From Rutidosis leptorrhynchoides (lineage: Eukaryota; Streptophyta; Magnoliopsida; Asterales; Asteraceae): a DNA stretch of 64,000 bases. The translations under genes were made by a program, and so were the position numbers. How positions within the stretch are numbered: position 1 is the first letter of the stretch; every line of letters starts with the position of its first letter. Below the pieces are notes generated by a model. It had not been told where the DNA came from and made no database searches. It saw only the letters and a list, made by a program, of their open reading frames with translations. Location of the stretch: the NCBI RefSeq assembly GCF_046630445.1, contig NC_092340.1, positions 360,944,001 through 361,008,000 on the forward strand, given 5' to 3'. Below, in pieces: positions 27,282 through 38,262 of the stretch.

Positions 27282-28215
27282 AATCGTTATAAGGTAGAAA
27301 ATAAAGTTAAGTGCTTTATCAATCAAAATGCCACCTGCACTCTGAAAAAAAAAAATCAATAAAAATCACTAATCAATAATAATAATGAAATAGTAACAGT
27401 AATTAGGTGCAAAGTTTGCTAGTAACGTCTTACTATTTGATGCGCGTTTCATAATGATGGGAGATGTGTGCGTGAACCGTGATGAAGAACAGTTTCTGGG
27501 TAGTCAACGTTTATGCAGGGACTAAAAAGTAATAACGGCGACGGTTTTCTTGATCATTGAAGGGTTTGATGGACCAAGATTGAGAGTTTCAACCCTAAAA
27601 ATCAGGACAATGAATGAGATGATGACTGAAATCAACGATATGTGTGGAATGCGGGATTGGGCATCGGGGGATTTGGGGATTTGGGGATTAGGGTTTATTA
27701 AACGAACGACACGCACAGTGGACAGTTGAATATAAAGATTATTAAGAGCACCGGTAACTTACATCATCTATCAGTCAAATAACGTGACTAGGGTTGTTCA
27801 TCGGTTCAATTTTCAGTTTATTCATCGGTTCGATTTTCGGTTTGTTCAGTGTATTTAGTTTGGTGTATTCGATTTTGTAATTTTTTTTGGGCAAAACTGA
27901 AAACCGACCAAAAACCGAATTCAAAATGGAAACCAAAACCGAGAATCATGAAAAAATTCAAAGTCGTGGCAGTTAAATTGTGGCGTTACTGATTTCTTAG
28001 TTATTTACAACCTAAAACAATGACATACTATTATATAATCAAGAATTCGATAATTTATTAAAATTAACAACTTAATTGTGACATTTACTGCTTCCGTTAT
28101 TAAGAATATGAACATAATAATTTGAGTAACAGAAATTTAATGTAGGCCACCTAATCGCCATATGAGTGAAAACCTATTTAGATGATTGGATTCAAAATAA
28201 AATGACATTAGAACA
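27282..28215. other. INTS9 promoter and leader region, then flank of element E1
   Basis: On the minus strand a poly-pyrimidine acceptor ends at about 27343, 62 bases before the INTS9 start, which suggests a 5' UTR intron. 27780-27955 contains 'atcggttc' and 'ttttcggttt' repeated on both strands and is probably a decayed MITE. 27960-28215 shows nothing recognisable. Confidence 0.4.
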
Positions 28216-31200
28216 TATATATTAAATATAGACATTTTTATTTATATGATTAAGTGTTTCCAACATGTTAAGCAATCAAACTTGTTAAGACTTGATTAAT
28301 TGAAATAGGTTTCATATAGACATTTGACCACCCAAGTTGACCGGTGATTCACGAACGTTAAAACTTGTAAAAACTATATGATGACATATATATGGTTATA
28401 TATATAGTTAACATGATTTTATGATAAGTAAGTATCTCATTAGGTATTTTAACAATGAGTTATATACATAAAAAGAGACTATTAAATTAAGAAACTCGAA
28501 AACGATATATATAACGATTATCGTTATAACAACGTCTTACTAAGTACATATGAATCATATTAAGATATTGATACACTTGGCTAATTATGTTAAATGATAA
28601 GTAAATATATCATTAAGTGTATTAACAATGAACTACATATGTAAAAATAAGACTACTAACTTAATGATTTCGAAACGAGACATATATGTAACGATTATCG
28701 TTGTAACGACATTTAACTGTATATATATCATAGTAAGATATATTATATATCATAATATCATGATAATGTGACAATTTAACACCTCTTTAGATATAATAAA
28801 CAATGGGTTAATAACATTTAACATGACCGTTAACCTAAAGGTTTCAAAACAACATATACATGTAACGACTAACGATGACTTAACGACTCAGTTAAAATGT
28901 ATTTACATGTAGTGTTTTAATATGTATTTATACACTTTTGAATGACTTCAAGACACTTATCAAAATACTTCTACTTAACAAAAATGCTTACAATTACATC
29001 CTCGTTCAGTTTCATCAACAATTCTACTCGTATGCACCCGTATTCGTACTCGTACAATACACAGCTTTTAGATGTATGTACTATTGGTATATACACTCCA
29101 ATGATCAGCTCTTAGCAGCCCATGTGAGTCACCTAACACATGTGGGAACCATCATTTGGCAACTAGCATGAAATATCTCATAAAATTACAAAAATATGAG
29201 TAATCATTCATGACTTATTTACATGTAAACAAAATTACACATCCTTTATATCTAATCCATATACCAACGACCAAAAACACCTACAAACACTTTCATTCTT
29301 CATTTTTCTTCATCTAATTGATCTCTCTCAAGTTCTATCTTCAAGTTCTAAGTGTTCTTCATAAATTCTATAAGTTCTAGTTTCATAAAATCAAGAATAC
29401 TTCCAAGTTTGCTAGCTTACTTCCAATCTTGTAAAGTGATCATCCAACCTCAAGAAATCTTTCTTATTTACAGTAAGATATCTTTCTAATACAAGGTAAT
29501 ACTCATATTCAAACTTTGATTCAATTTCTATAACTATAACAATCTTATTTCTAGTGGAAATCTTACTTGAACTTGTTTTCGTGTCATGATTCTGCTTCAA
29601 GAACTTTCAAGCCATCCAAGAATCCTTTAAAGCTAGATCTATTTTTCTCATTTCTAGTAGGTTTATCCACAAAACCTAAGGTAGTAATGATGTTCATAAC
29701 ATCATTCGATTCATATATATAAAACTACCTTATTCGAAGGTTTAAACTTGAAATCACTAAAACATAGTTTAGTTAATTCTAAACTTGTTCGCAAACAAAA
29801 GTTAATCCTTCTAACTTGACTTTTAAAATCAAATAAACACATGTTCTATATCTTTATGATATGCTAACTTAATGATTTAAAACCTGAAAACACGAAAAAC
29901 ACCGTAAAATCGGATATACGCCGTCGTAGTAACACCGCGGGCTGTTTTGGGTTAGTTAATTAAAAACTATGTTAAACTTTGATTTAAAAGTTTTTCTTCT
30001 GGGAAAATTATTTTTCTTATGAACATGAAACTATATCCAAAAATCATGGTTAAACTCAAAGTGGAAGTATGTTTTCTAAAATGGTCATCTAGACGTCGTT
30101 TTTCGACTAAAATGACTACCTTTACAAAAATGACTTGTAACTTATATTTTCGTCTATAAACCTATACTTTTTCTGTTTAGATTCATAAAATAGAGTTCAA
30201 TATGAAACCATAGCAATTTGATTCACTCAAAACGGATTTAAAACGAAGAAGTTATGGGTAAAACAAGATTGGATACTTTTTGATTGTTGTAGCTACGGGA
30301 AATATTGTAACAAATCTATATTAATCATATCCTAGCTAACTTATATTGTATTATACATGTATTCTAATATATTATGTAATCTTGGGATACCATAGACACG
30401 TATGCAAATGTTTTGACATATCATATCGACCCATGTATATATATTATTTGGAACAACCATAGACACTCTATATGCAGTAATGTTGGAGTTAGCTATATAG
30501 GGTTGAAGTTGATTCCAAAAATATATATACTTTAAGTTGTGATCTAGCCTGAGACGTGTATACACTGGGTCGTGGATTGATTCAAGATAATATATATTGA
30601 TTTATTTCTGTACATCTAACTGTGGACAACTAGTTGTAGGTTACTAACGAGGACAGCTGACTTAATAAACTTAAAACAGTAAAACGTATTAAAAATGTTG
30701 TAAATATATTTTGAACATACTTTGATATATATGTACATATTTGTTATAGGTTCATGAATCGACCAGTGGCCAAGTCTTACTTCCCGACGAAGTAAAAATC
30801 TGTGAAAGTGAGTTATAGTCCCACTTTTCAAATCTAATATTTTGGGATGAGAATACATGCAGTTTTATAAATGTTTTACGAAATAGATACAAGTAAATGA
30901 AACTACATTACATGGGTGAATGATCGAAGCCGAATATGCCCCTTTTGCTTGGTAGCCTAAGAATTAGTAAACCGATCTACTAATTGACGCGAATCCTAAA
31001 GATGGATCTATTGGGCCTAACGAACTCCATCCAAAGTACCGGATGCTTTAGTACTTCGAATTCGTTTTTATCATGTCCGAAGGATTTCCCGGAATGATAG
31101 GGGATATTCTTATATGCATCTTGTTAATGTCAGTTACTAGGTGTTCACCATATGAATGATTTTTATCTCTATGTATGGGATGTATATTGAAATAAGAAAT

Positions 31201-31636
31201 CTTGTGGTCTATTATTATGATTTAATAATATATAGGTTAAACCTATAACTCACCAACATTTTTGTTGACGTTTTAAGCATGTTTATTCTCAGGTAATTAT
31301 TAAGAGCTTCCGCTGTTGCATACTAAAATAAGGACAAGATTTGGAGTCCATGCTTGTATGATATTATGTTAAAACTGCATTCAAGAAACTTATTTTTGAT
31401 GTAATATATTCTTATTGTAAACCATTATGTAATGGTCGTGTGTAAACGGTATATTTTAGATTATCATTATTTGATAATCTACGTAATGCTTTTTAAACCT
31501 TTATAGATAAAATAAAGGTTATGGTTGTTTTAAAAATGAATGCAGTCTTTGAAAAACGTCTCATATAGAGGTCAAAACCTCGCGACGAAATCAATTAATA
31601 TGGAACGTTTATAATCAATATGAACGGGACATTTCA
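28216..31636 (+). mobile_element. E1 5' LTR (start truncated)
   Basis: It aligns with the 3' LTR from 'atatatattaaat' onward and ends GGGACATTTCA at 31636. The opening TGTAGTGACTCG of the 3' copy is absent. Short open frames, such as 28938-29171, recur in the 3' LTR and encode nothing known. Confidence 0.88.
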
Positions 31637-31638
31637 GT

Positions 31639-31650
31639 TGGTATCCGAGC
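31639..31650 (+). other. E1 primer binding site
   Basis: TGGTATCCGAGC, two bases after the LTR, matches the complement of the initiator methionine tRNA 3' end (TGGTATCAGAGC) except at one base. Confidence 0.85.
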
Positions 31651-31844
31651 GTTGGTCTTAAAGAACCAGAAATTTGCATTAGTGTGTCTTATCGAATTTG
31701 TTAGGATACATTAGTGAGTCTGGACTTCGACCGTGTTTTCTTTAAAAACGATTGCTTAACACTTTTGTTAGAAACTATATATTATTAACATGTAAATATT
31801 ATGTGATATATTAATCTCTTAACGTGTTTGATATTGTGTGATAG

Positions 31845-32480
31845 ATGTCTACCTCTAGTACAAATCCCATTGATTCACCTAATAATAATGAAGAGTCGAA
31901 TATATTTTGGGAAGATTCACAAATTCCCGAAGAGGAACCGGAAGAGGAGGAACCGGAAGAAGAGGAACCGGAAGAAGAGGAACCAGAAGAGGATGAATCA
32001 GAAGAGGAGGAACCAGAAGAAGAAGAGGTTCCGGAGGAAGAAATATTGATACCTATAGTAAATCGATTAAATAAAAGAAAATTCTCAACCAATAGACCAA
32101 AGTTAATAATGGTCAATGGTGTTTTCGCCGAGGAAGCAAAATATTGGGAAGATTACCAATTTTCCGATGAATCGGATCCCGATGAGGATTCCGATGATGT
32201 TATAGAAATTACCTCGACCCAATTTAATAAAGCGAAAGAAAATAATAAGGGAAAAGGTATAAAAATAGAGAAACCCGATTCCAACCCCGATGAACTTTAT
32301 ATGTATCGACAACATCCGTATTTCCTAAAATGTAACAATGACCCGGAAACCTCTAAACCACCAGGTTTTTCTAAACCATTATGTAAAACGACGGCTCGTA
32401 TTAGAGGAACACCATATATTCCTAGAAAATTTGGAAAACAAACCAAGTCCGAAGAAGAAGAAACCAGTGATTCAGATTAG
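31845..32480 (+). CDS. E1 accessory ORF A: acidic protein, 211 aa
   Basis: This is not a known family to me. Residues about 26-66 are tandem acidic repeats (EEEPEEEEPEE...), followed by a stretch shared with E2: KYWEDYQFSDESDPDE, DDVIEIT, NNKGKGIKIEK, NPDELYMYRQ, SKPPGFSKP and TTARIRGT. The C terminus is again acidic (SEEEETSDSD). No signal peptide or membrane segment is visible. The frame lies about 200 bp after the primer binding site and 137 bp before the F-box ORF, in sense. E2 has the same ORF (204 aa) at 59233 with a different number of acidic repeats. The reading frame is intact although gag-pol of the element is broken. Acidic tails like this occur in chromatin- or histone-binding proteins, which is only a suggestion here. 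Confidence 0.75.
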   Translation: MSTSSTNPIDSPNNNEESNIFWEDSQIPEEEPEEEEPEEEEPEEEEPEEDESEEEEPEEEEVPEEEILIPIVNRLNKRKFSTNRPKLIMVNGVFAEEAKYWEDYQFSDESDPDEDSDDVIEITSTQFNKAKENNKGKGIKIEKPDSNPDELYMYRQHPYFLKCNNDPETSKPPGFSKPLCKTTARIRGTPYIPRKFGKQTKSEEEETSDSD

Positions 32481-32617
32481 AGGGTTGTAATCATGTTGTG
32501 TATTATATGTATTGTAGTGTGCTTGTACTTTTATGTTCTATGTAAAAATTGTTTGTATTGTTTGATAATTATCTTTTACGAATCTAATCCTTGTCTATTT
32601 TATAGTATAAAAACAAA

Positions 32618-33310
32618 ATGGAAGTTAAGGGTAGACAACCGAATATTTTAGAAGACCTACCAGAGGATATGATTGAGGAAATCTTGTCTAGAGTCGGTCA
32701 AAATTCATCAGCACATTTAGTTATGGCGAAATTAACTTGCCAAATATTTGAAAGACTTTCCAGAAATGCCTTAGTTTATAAAAGGCTTTCCTTTGATAGG
32801 TGGGGTATATCACATTGGGGAGACCGTAAGTTACGCCGTGTTTTCTTTAAAGCATTAAATGCGGGGAACCCAAATGCAATTTTACGCTACGGGTTAAGAA
32901 CCTATTTTGACTCAACATATCCCAACATAGGATTTCGTGAATTAGAAATAGCTTCTAACATGCAACATAAAGAAGCATGTTATGCTTACGGGTTAGTGAC
33001 GTTCGCTTCTTACCAAAGTGAGAAAAAGAACATCGGATTGCAACTTTTAAATAAAACCTTCCCACAAGTGACGGATTCAGTAGTTGGATTGAGAAACAAG
33101 GTTTTTAAATTGTTACGGGGCTGTTGGGCATTACGAAACCCTCGTCCTTTTGACGACATTACAACATGCTGCCTAGCCAATGGTCATAACGGTTACTTTC
33201 CACAAAACCAAGGATGGGAAGTCGTCTTAGTAAAACCAGAATGCATGACTTGTTTATGGACTTATGAATTACGTGTCTTTATTTCCTTTACTGAACAACT
33301 TGCGTATTAA
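32618..33310 (+). CDS. E1 accessory ORF B: F-box protein, 230 aa
   Basis: Residues 8-50 form an F-box (NILEDLPEDMIEEILSRVG...), the module that binds SKP1 in SCF ubiquitin ligases. Residues 107-145 resemble a Sel1-like/TPR helix pair (NMQHKEACYAYGL...IGLQLLNKTFP). The C terminus has Cys185, His190, Cys209 and Cys212 in a C-x4-H-x18-C-x2-C pattern, possibly zinc-binding. From memory this architecture resembles the plant F-box family typified by Arabidopsis At1g67623. It sits between the acidic ORF and gag, in the sense of the element, after an acceptor-like 'tctattttatag' that may allow spliced expression. E2 carries the same ORF at 59988. It is likely a captured host gene; it could act on host proteins through ubiquitination, but this is inference. 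No break is seen. Confidence 0.85.
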   Translation: MEVKGRQPNILEDLPEDMIEEILSRVGQNSSAHLVMAKLTCQIFERLSRNALVYKRLSFDRWGISHWGDRKLRRVFFKALNAGNPNAILRYGLRTYFDSTYPNIGFRELEIASNMQHKEACYAYGLVTFASYQSEKKNIGLQLLNKTFPQVTDSVVGLRNKVFKLLRGCWALRNPRPFDDITTCCLANGHNGYFPQNQGWEVVLVKPECMTCLWTYELRVFISFTEQLAY

Positions 33311-33633
33311 CTAGATTTATCTTCAAAAATGTCCTGTATCAAAGTGTACTATATTTCATGTTATATGTAATATAGCGATGTTGTAAGTTTGAAGAATATT
33401 TATATGTGATATATTATTATAATCAGTTTTTCATATGGAATTGTAGTAGTTGAATTGTATATTAGCTACTAAGTATGAACTTAACGGGTAGGTAGTACCC
33501 GAATTTAAACTTATAAAACGCTAATATGAAGAAAAAGCTTTTATAAATGAGTTCATATTATGCTACGAAATACTATTGACTACTCTTAATATTCTGTATG
33601 ATTAACTCGATTCAGTTGGCTATTTTGAAGGAA

Positions 33634-34844
33634 ATGGCACCGACTACTCGACACATCATGAATATGAGCGAAGAGGAATTTCGTACCTTTCTTGCTGCAA
33701 ACATAGCCACAGTACAGGCTGCGCTACATACCAACAATAACTCTGAATCTAGCAATGCAGCTAACGGCGCAAGAAATCGTGTAGGATGCTCTTACAAAGA
33801 ATTCACTGCCTGCAAACCTTTGGAATTTGATGGAATCGAAGGACCAATTGGATTGAAACGGTGGACCGAGAAATTCGAATCGGTGTTTGCCATAAGTAAG
33901 TGTACTGAAGAGGACAAGTTAAGTACGCTACGCATACCTTCACAGGTACTGCGTTAACGTGGTGGAACACCTATCTTGAACAGGTAGGACAAAATGCTGC
34001 TTACGCACTACCGTGGTCGGCATTCAAGCAATTGATGAACGAGCAGTACCGTCCTAGAAACGAAGTCAATAAACTCAAGGCAGAACTTAGAGAGTTACGA
34101 ACACAAGGGTTTGACGTTACCACATATGAACGACGATTCACAGAGTTGTGCCTATTGTGTCCGGGAGCATTCGAAGATGAAGAAGAGAAGATCTACGCGT
34201 TTGTAAAAGGGTTACCAGTAAGGATTCAAGAAGATGTGAGTTCACACGAGCCCGCATCTATACAGAAGGCAAGTCGAATGGCTCATAAACTCAAAAATCA
34301 GATTGAGGGAAGAATTAAAGAGCAGGCGGCCGAAGAAGCCAACACGAAACAACTCAAGAGGAAGTGGGAGGAAAACGGTGACAAGAGTCACCACTACAAC
34401 AACAACAACAACAACAATTACAACCACAATCGCAACAACTATCCCAACAACCGCAACAACAATCGCAACAATAACCGCAATCCTAACAATAACTACAACA
34501 AACATCCCAACAACAACAACAACTACAACAACTGTTTCAACAACAATAACAATCCCAACAACAACCTCAATAACAACAACGGCAACAAAAACCAAAAATA
34601 GCCATGTCATAGGTGCGAAGAAAATCATCAGGGGTTTTGCACGACATTTTGCAACAGGTGTAAAAGAAATGGTCATAGCGCGATAAAGTGTGAGGTCTAC
34701 GGACCAAAGTTTAATAGAACTAAAGGAACAAATAATGTCGGAACAAGTAATGCCGAAACGAATAGTGTCTGAGCAAGTAATACCAACGCTGTTTGTTATA
34801 AATATGGAAAACCAGGCCACATTATTAGAAATTGCCCAAATTAG
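33634..34844 (+). pseudogene. E1 gag, broken
   Basis: It starts MAPTTRH and contains the retrotransposon gag core (LEFDGIEGPIGLKRW; YERRFTELC), an Asn-rich linker, and two zinc knuckles (CHRCEENHQGFC... and CYKYGKPGHIIRNC, where the second cysteine of the latter is Tyr). Breaks are a one-base loss near 33921 relative to E2, a TAG at 34599-34601 after the Asn-rich tract, and a TAG at 34842-34844 after the second knuckle. It would encode the nucleocapsid that packages element RNA, but it is not translatable as one protein. Confidence 0.85.
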
Positions 34845-37800
34845 GGGAATACTAATGGGCAGGGTCATGGAAGAGTTTTCAATATTAATGCGGCAGAAGC
34901 ACAGGAAGACCTGGAGCTTGTTACGGGTACGTTTCTTATTGACGATAAATCTGCTTATGTTTTATTTGATTCGGGTGCGGATAGAAGCTACATGAGTAGA
35001 GAATTTTGTGCTAAATTAAGTTACCCATTGACGCCTTTGGATAGTAAATTTTTACTCGAATTAGCAAATGGTAAATTAATTTCAGCAGATAATATATGCC
35101 TGAATCGAGAAATTAAACTGGTTAGCAAAACATTTAAGATTGACTTGATACCAGTAGAGTTAGGGAGTTTTGATGTGATAATCGGTATGGACTGGTTGAA
35201 AGAAGTGAAAGCAGAGATCGTTTGTTACAAAAATGCAATTCGCATTATACGAGAAAAAGGAAAACCCTTAATGGTGTACGGAGAAAGAGCAACGCGAAGT
35301 TAAATCTTATTAGTAACCTGAAGGCACAAAAACTAATAAGAAAAGGTTGCTATGCTGTGCTAGCACACGTTGAGAAAGTCAATTTCGAAGAAAAGAACAT
35401 CAATGATGTTCCCGTCGCAAAAGAATTTCCCGATGTATTTCCGAAAGAATTACCGGGACTACCTCCACACCGATCCGTTGAATTTCAAATAGACCTTGTA
35501 CCGGGAGCTGCACCAATAGCTTGTGCTCCATACAGACTCCCACCTAGCGAAATGAAGGAACTTCAGAGCCAATTACAAGAACTTTTAGAGCGTGGTTTCA
35601 TTTGACCAAGCACATCACCGTGGGGAGCTCCTGTTTTGTTTGTCAAGAAGAAGGATGGTACATTTAGGTTGTGTATCGACTATCGAGAGTTGAACAAACT
35701 TACCATCAAAAACCACTACCCACTACCGAGAATCGACGACTTATTTGATCAACTACAAGGCTCATCGGTTTATTCGAAGATTGATTTACGTTCTGGGTAT
35801 CATCAAATGCGGGTGAAGGAGGATGATATTCCAAAGACAGCTTTTAGGACGCGTTACGGTCATTACGAGTTTATGGTTATACCGTTTGGGTTGACTAACG
35901 CACCAGCTGTGTTCATGGACCTCATGAACCGAGTGTGTGGACCATACCTTGACAAGTTTGTCATTGTTTTCATCGATGACATACTTATTTACTCAAAGAA
36001 TGACCAAGAGCATGAAGAACACTTGAGAAAAGTGCTAGAGTTGTTAAGGAAAAAAAACTGTACACTAAGTTTTCAAAGTGTGCATTTTGGTTGGAAGAAG
36101 TTCAATTCCTCAGTCACATAGTGAACAAAGAAGGTATTCAGGTGGATCCAGCAAAGATTGAAACCGTTGAAAAGTGGGAAACCCCGAAAACTCCAAAGCA
36201 TATACGCCAATTTTTAGGACTAGCTGGTTACTATAGAAGGTTCATCCAAGATTTTTCCAGAATAGCAAAACCCTTGACTGCATTAACGCATAAAGGGAGG
36301 AAATTTGAATGGAAGGATGAACAAGAAAAGGCGTTTCAATTATTAAAGAAAAAGTTAACTACAACACCTATATTGTCATTACCTGAAGGGAATGACGATT
36401 TTGTGATATATTGTGACGCCTCAAAGCAAGGTCTCGGTTGTGTATTAATGCAACGAACGAAGGTAATTGCTTATGCGTCTAGATAATTGAAGATTCACGA
36501 GCAAAATTATACGACGCATGATTTGGAATTAGGCGCGGTTGTTTTTGCATTAAAGACTTGGAGGCACTACTTATATGGGGTCAAAAGTATTATATATACC
36601 GACCACAAAAGTCTTCAACACATATTTAATCAGAAACAACTAAACATGAGGCAGCGTAGGTGGATTGAATTGTTGAATGATTACGACTTTGAGATTCGTT
36701 ACCACCCGAGGAAGGCAAATGTGGTAGCCGACACCTTGAGCAGAAAAGACAGAGAACCCATTCGAGTAAAATCTATGAATATAATGATTCACAATAACCT
36801 TACTACTCAAATAAAGGAGGCGCAACAAGGAGTTTTAAAAGAGGGAAATTTAAAGGATGAAATACCCAAAGGATCGGAGAAGCATCTTAATATTTGGGAA
36901 GACGGAACCCGGAATAGGGCTGAAAGAATTTGGGTACCAAAATTTGGAGATGTGAGAGAAATGGTACTTAGAGAAGCTCATAAAACCAGATACTCAATAC
37001 ATCCTGGAACGGGGAAGATGTACAAGGATCTCAAGAAACATTTTTGGTGGCCGGGTATGAAAGCCGATGTTGCTAAATATGTAGGTGAATGTTTGACGTG
37101 TTTTAAGGTCAAAGCTGAGCATCAGAAACCATCAGGTCTACTTCAACAACCCGAAATCTCGGAATGAAAATGGGAAAACATTACCATGGATTTCATCACT
37201 AAATTGCCAAGGACTGCAAGTGGTTTTGATACTATTTGGGTAATAGTTGATCGTCTCACCAAATCAGCACACTTCCTGCCAATAAGAGAAGATGACAAGA
37301 TGGAGAAGTTAGCACGACTGTATTTGAAGGAAGTCGTCTCCAGACATGAAATATCAATCTCTATTATCTCTGATAGGGATGACCTATTTATTTCAAGATT
37401 CTGGCAGACATTACAACAAGCATTAGGAACTCGTCTAGACATGAGTACTGTCTATCATCCACAAACTAATGGGCAGAGCGAAAGGACGATACAAATGCTT
37501 GAAGACATGCTACGAGCATGTGTTATTGATTTCGGAAACAGTTGGGATCGATATCTACCGTTAGCAGAATTTTCCTACAACAACAGCTACCATTCAAGCA
37601 TTGAGATGGTGCCGTTTGAAGCACTTTATGGTAGAAAGTGCAGGTCTTCGATTTGTTGGAGTGAAGTGGGGGATAGACAGATTACGGGTCCGGAGATAAT
37701 ACAAGAAACTACCGAGAAGATCATCCAAATTCAACAACGATTGAAAACCGCCCAAAGTCGACAAAAGAGCTACATTGACATTAAAAGAAAAGATATAGAA

Positions 37801-38262
37801 TTTGAAATTGGAGAGATGGTCATGCTTAAAGTTGCACCTTGGAAAGGCGTTGTTCGATTTGGTAAACGAGGGAAATTAAATTCAAGGTATATTAGACCAT
37901 TCAAGATTATTGATCGTGTCGGACCAGTAGCTTACCGACTTGAGTTACCTCCACAACTCGCGGCTGTACATAACACTTTCCACGTCTCGAATTTGAAGAA
38001 ATGTTTTGCTAAAGAAGATCTCACTATTCCGTTAGATGAAATCCAATTCAACGAAAAACTTTAATTCATCAAAGAACCCGTCGAAATAATGGATCGTGAG
38101 GTTAAAAGACTTAAGCAAAACAAGATACCAATTGTTAAGGTTTGATGGAATGCTCATAGAGGATCCCATTTCACCTGGGAATGAGAAGATCAGATGAAGA
38201 AGAAATACCCGCACTTATTTCCAGAAGATACGACAACACAAATTTATTTAACGGGTAGGTAC
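34845..38262 (+). pseudogene. E1 pol (protease, RT, RNase H, integrase, chromodomain), broken
   Basis: Domains in order: protease with LFDSGADRSYM (about 34963); RT with [15 protein letters not shown] and the catalytic FIDDILIYS (about 35970); RNase H with YCDASKQGLG (about 36410); integrase zinc part (H...H...C...C, 36975-37110); integrase core from 37186 with '[12 protein letters not shown]'; GPY-type C terminus; '[12 protein letters not shown]'; and a chromodomain remnant. Breaks: frameshifts near 35290 and 36055; stops at 35603, 36484, 37165, 38062, 38143 and 38182. It is dead as a source of its own enzymes. Most stops look like C-to-T or G-to-A changes. Confidence 0.9.

Noticed and set aside
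28190-28215. AAATG at 28200-28204 as the left target copy of E1
   Set aside because: The bases after it do not match the LTR start and the flank is not satellite, so a chance match is as likely.
28938-29171. 77-codon frame conserved between both E1 LTRs
   Set aside because: Conservation is due to LTR identity. There is no domain, and E2 has no equivalent frame.
34242-34868. 208-codon frame on the minus strand, Val/Ile rich
   Set aside because: It is the antisense of the gag Asn-rich (AAC) tract.
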